Shown here piece by piece: positions 6,072-8,489 of a DNA stretch of 8,489 nucleotides; the first letter of the stretch is position 1, and the number at the start of each line of letters is the position of its first letter. Both the position numbers and the translations under genes were made by a program. The DNA comes from Kapaibacterium sp038202665 (GTDB lineage Bacteria; Bacteroidota; Ignavibacteria; Kapaibacteriales; Kapaibacteriaceae), in contig JBBRES010000115.1 in the NCBI GenBank assembly GCA_038202665.1, positions 1 through 8,489 on the forward strand, given 5' to 3'. The notes beneath the pieces were generated by a model. It saw nothing but the letters and a program-made list of their open reading frames with translations. It was not told where the DNA came from and searched no databases.

Positions 6072-7205
6072 CTAGCGTACCTTGAACGAGGCCATCGCAA
6101 TGATTGCAACCATGATAGCAGCGATATAGAACCGAGTGACGATTTTCGATTCGTGCCATCCGCTTTTTTCAAAGTGATGATGCAATGGAGCCATAAGGAA
6201 GACGCGCCTACCTGCACCAAACCGTTTCTTCGTGTACTTGAAGTACGTCACCTGTATGATCACAGAGATGGTTTCCGCAAAAAAAACACCTCCAACAATG
6301 GGCAATAAGAATTCCTTCTTGATGAGCACACACAACACACCGATTGCCCCTCCTAAGGCAAGAGAACCGGTGTCACCCATGAATACTTGCGCAGGGTAGG
6401 CATTGTACCACAAGAAGCCCATGGCAGCACCAACGAGCGCCGCACAAAAAATGGCGAGCTCATCGGTTCCGCGTAAGTGCATGATGTTCAGGTAGTCCGC
6501 AAAGAAAGCGTTGCCACTGAAGTAGGCGATTACGGCAAGAGTGAGCGCCGTGATGCCAACCGTCCCGATGCACAATCCGTCAAGTCCGTCTGTGAGATTC
6601 ACAGCATTCGACGTTGCAGTGATAATGAAGATCACCACCGGGATATAGAGGATTCCAAAATCGAAACTGATGTTCTTCTGAAATGGAACGGTCGTGAGCG
6701 TTCGCACTTGTTCGAACGAAGAAGAGAACCACTCGGGATAAAAGTAGATCACGCCGCCAACAACAAGACCAGTGAGTACTTGACCCACGATCTTGTATCG
6801 ACCGATAAGTCCCTTCGGTAGCTTCTTGATCACCTTCAAGTAGTCGTCCAAGAATCCAACTGCACCAAGTGATGCCGTTGTAAACACCGCAAGAAGCACG
6901 TACATATTCGTGACGTTGGCCCACAACAACGTTGGGATCAGTACGCTTGCCAACACGATCAAGCCACCCATTGTAGGTGTTCCCGCTTTCAGCGAGTGAC
7001 TACCCACCTGTTGCAATTCCTTCTTTGCCTGCTCGCCGATCTGCAATCGTTTGAGGAAGGCAATGATGCGCGGACCCACCAGCAGCGCAATCAGCAAGGC
7101 CAGTATGGCCGCAGCCGCTGCACGAAAGGTGACGTACTGAAAAAGATTCATGCCTGGGAAATCAACATTCGAAGCCCGAAGCATTGCCGCCAAAAGATAG
7201 AGCAT
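6072..7205 (-). CDS. mraY: Phospho-N-acetylmuramoyl-pentapeptide-transferase
   Basis: 377 residues, slightly longer than the usual ~360. This integral inner-membrane enzyme transfers phospho-MurNAc-pentapeptide from UDP to undecaprenyl phosphate, forming lipid I of the peptidoglycan pathway. Signature motifs are all present: GTPTMGG (75-81), FLDDYLK (118-124, containing the catalytic-site aspartate pair), NAVNLTDGLDGL (200-211), FMGDTGSLALGG (275-286) and APLHHHFE (339-346), with about ten hydrophobic helices between. The start ATG at 7205 is supported by a strong GGGGGA eight bases upstream, which lies within the end of murF; the murF stop is three bases from this ATG. The N-terminal segment resembles Bacteroidota/Chlorobi homologues. 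In most dcw clusters murD follows; here an epimerase remnant and lipid-type genes do. Confidence 0.98.
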   Translation of the reverse strand: MLYLLAAMLRASNVDFPGMNLFQYVTFRAAAAAILALLIALLVGPRIIAFLKRLQIGEQAKKELQQVGSHSLKAGTPTMGGLIVLASVLIPTLLWANVTNMYVLLAVFTTASLGAVGFLDDYLKVIKKLPKGLIGRYKIVGQVLTGLVVGGVIYFYPEWFSSSFEQVRTLTTVPFQKNISFDFGILYIPVVIFIITATSNAVNLTDGLDGLCIGTVGITALTLAVIAYFSGNAFFADYLNIMHLRGTDELAIFCAALVGAAMGFLWYNAYPAQVFMGDTGSLALGGAIGVLCVLIKKEFLLPIVGGVFFAETISVIIQVTYFKYTKKRFGAGRRVFLMAPLHHHFEKSGWHESKIVTRFYIAAIMVAIIAMASFKVR

Positions 7206-7208
7206 GTG

Positions 7209-8489
7209 TTACGTCCCCCGTAGATGCTCGATGACCCGCTCCATCGTCATGCCTCGCGAACCTTTCACGAGCACAACGGAATCGATACCCGCATTCTCTT
7301 GTACGATCTCTGCGCAACCTTCGTGCGTGTTCACCCAAAACACATGTTCACTTTCTAGAACCTCTACGGCTCGGCGAAACTCATCGCCCGTTGCGATCAC
7401 CAGATCCGCCACAGCGATGGCCTCTGTCAACACCGCCATGTGCTCATCAAAGGCCGTTGCGCCAAGCTCGCGCATATCACCAAGCACCGCGAACCTACGT
7501 TCTGCAGGATATCGCTGTAAGGTGGCAAGGGCAAGATGCATGGATTCCGGATTGGCATTGTAGCAGTCGTTGAGAACAACCAGCGAGCCAATGCGCTCAA
7601 CCGACATGCGAGCATATCCGTGCGAGACCGCAGGTTGATAGGACATGAGCGCCGCACGAACTTCATCGGCCGTGAGATGCAACGACCAAGCAATGGCGAT
7701 GGCACTTGTAGCGTTGCGCGCGCCCGCTATGCCGTGTGTATGCATTGATGCACGGAAGGTGAACGCACCGTGTATCGTGTGCATCGTTGGATGAAGCTCC
7801 GCATCGTAGGCCACCTGCGGATGGATGTCTGCCGGCGTGTCGAGCGCGAACGTGATTACACGACGTAGCGCAAGACGCGATGCGCCAGGTATAGCATAGT
7901 GCTGCAATCGCTCATCGTCCATGTTTACAAAAGCCAGACCTTCGTGGTCGTGAAGATAATCGAACAGAGCCGTCTCTTCCTTTTCAACTCCATCGAGGTC
8001 GATGAGCTTTTCCAGATGCTCTTTGCCAATGTTCGTGATGAGTCCGTGCGTTGGTTGTACCATCGCGCACAACACTTCGATCTCTCCCGGCTCGTTCGTG
8101 CCAATCTCAATCACGGCGCATTCGTGGTCACGTGTGAGTTGCAGTAACGTAAGGGGCGTTCCCACTTGGTTGTTGTAATTGGCTGGTGTCTTGAGCACGT
8201 GCATAGCCTGCGACAGAACGTGCGCTGTGAGTTCCTTCGTAGAGGTTTTTCCGGCAGCTCCCGCTATGGCTATGACGGGGATGTGAAACCGACGACGGTG
8301 ATACCACGCGAGCGACCCTAACATTTGCAACGGTTGTGTCGTCGGAAGCAGTAACCGACGAATGAGTGGATCTGCCGCATTGAAAAATGCATTGCTTACC
8401 ACACAGAGCGTTGCTCCCTTTTCAATTGCATTGAGTACGTGATCGTGACCATCGAACTGCTCACCTTGTAGGGCCACAAATATGTTGCC
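7209..8489 (-). CDS. murF: UDP-N-acetylmuramoyl-tripeptide--D-alanyl-D-alanine ligase, 5'-truncated by the window edge
   Basis: 426 residues are visible, ending at TAA (7211-7209). The frame is open through the right edge, where it reads GNIFVALQGEQFDGH, the conserved substrate-binding region close to the MurF N-terminus, so about 30 residues lie outside. A GTG at 8477 sits inside that motif and is not the start. MurF is cytosolic and adds D-Ala-D-Ala to the UDP-MurNAc-tripeptide using ATP. Mur-ligase features in order of visible residues: P-loop GAAGKTST (77-84), NYNNQVGTP (104-112), IEIGTNEPGEIE (127-138), ITNIGKEHLE (151-160), the KEE region expected to carry the carbamylated lysine (170-172), GARN (256-259; usually GxHN), NDCYNANPESM (307-317) and VLGDMRELG. 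murF directly followed by mraY is the standard dcw order. Confidence 0.97.
   Translation of the reverse strand, partial: GNIFVALQGEQFDGHDHVLNAIEKGATLCVVSNAFFNAADPLIRRLLLPTTQPLQMLGSLAWYHRRRFHIPVIAIAGAAGKTSTKELTAHVLSQAMHVLKTPANYNNQVGTPLTLLQLTRDHECAVIEIGTNEPGEIEVLCAMVQPTHGLITNIGKEHLEKLIDLDGVEKEETALFDYLHDHEGLAFVNMDDERLQHYAIPGASRLALRRVITFALDTPADIHPQVAYDAELHPTMHTIHGAFTFRASMHTHGIAGARNATSAIAIAWSLHLTADEVRAALMSYQPAVSHGYARMSVERIGSLVVLNDCYNANPESMHLALATLQRYPAERRFAVLGDMRELGATAFDEHMAVLTEAIAVADLVIATGDEFRRAVEVLESEHVFWVNTHEGCAEIVQENAGIDSVVLVKGSRGMTMERVIEHLRGT

Noticed and set aside
6071..6220. Upstream extension of the epimerase remnant frame into mraY (to 6220)
   Set aside because: The extra 50 codons overlap the conserved C-terminus of MraY and resemble no protein. 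The Rossmann motif begins exactly at the ATG at 6070.
5598..6308. 236-codon plus-strand open frame spanning the Lgt-like start, epimerase remnant and mraY end
   Set aside because: It overlaps three minus-strand genes with recognisable motifs, and its Cys/Met/Arg-rich translation looks like a shadow.

Overview
The window looks like bacterial chromosome from a Gram-negative organism. A TonB-dependent outer-membrane receptor implies an outer membrane. The N-terminus of MraY (a 'FQYVTFRAA' segment) resembles versions I associate with the Bacteroidota/Chlorobiota/Kapabacteria (FCB) side of the tree. That placement is an inference from protein style, not a search. No RNA genes, insertion sequences, CRISPR arrays or phage genes were seen.

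Layout: a TonB-dependent receptor, cut at the left edge, runs on the + strand to 1953. Everything else (8489 down to 1959) is on the - strand and packed like one operon. In transcription order it holds: murF (cut at the right edge); mraY; a 103-codon remnant of an NAD(P)-dependent epimerase lacking its middle; a divergent Lgt-like membrane protein; a cysteine-rich radical SAM protein resembling the tetraether lipid synthase (Tes/MJ0619, COG1964) family; a small three-helix membrane protein; and a GT-B glycosyltransferase resembling MGDG synthase/MurG. Gaps are 3 and 1 nt, then 4-nt and 1-nt overlaps, a 68-nt AT-rich gap, and another 1-nt overlap. The receptor and the glycosyltransferase converge with only 5 nt between their stop codons, and three inverted repeats sit there.

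Functionally, murF and mraY are the cytoplasmic ligase and the first membrane step of peptidoglycan synthesis. In a typical dcw cluster murD, ftsW, murG and murC would follow. Here the transcription unit instead continues into genes that all look concerned with lipids or the membrane: an Lgt-like protein, a Tes-like radical SAM enzyme and a glycolipid-synthase-like glycosyltransferase. The most interesting reading is a small, uncharacterised lipid-modification pathway, possibly making membrane-spanning or otherwise radical-crosslinked and glycosylated lipids, placed downstream of murF-mraY. The individual family calls are well supported. The joint pathway is inference.
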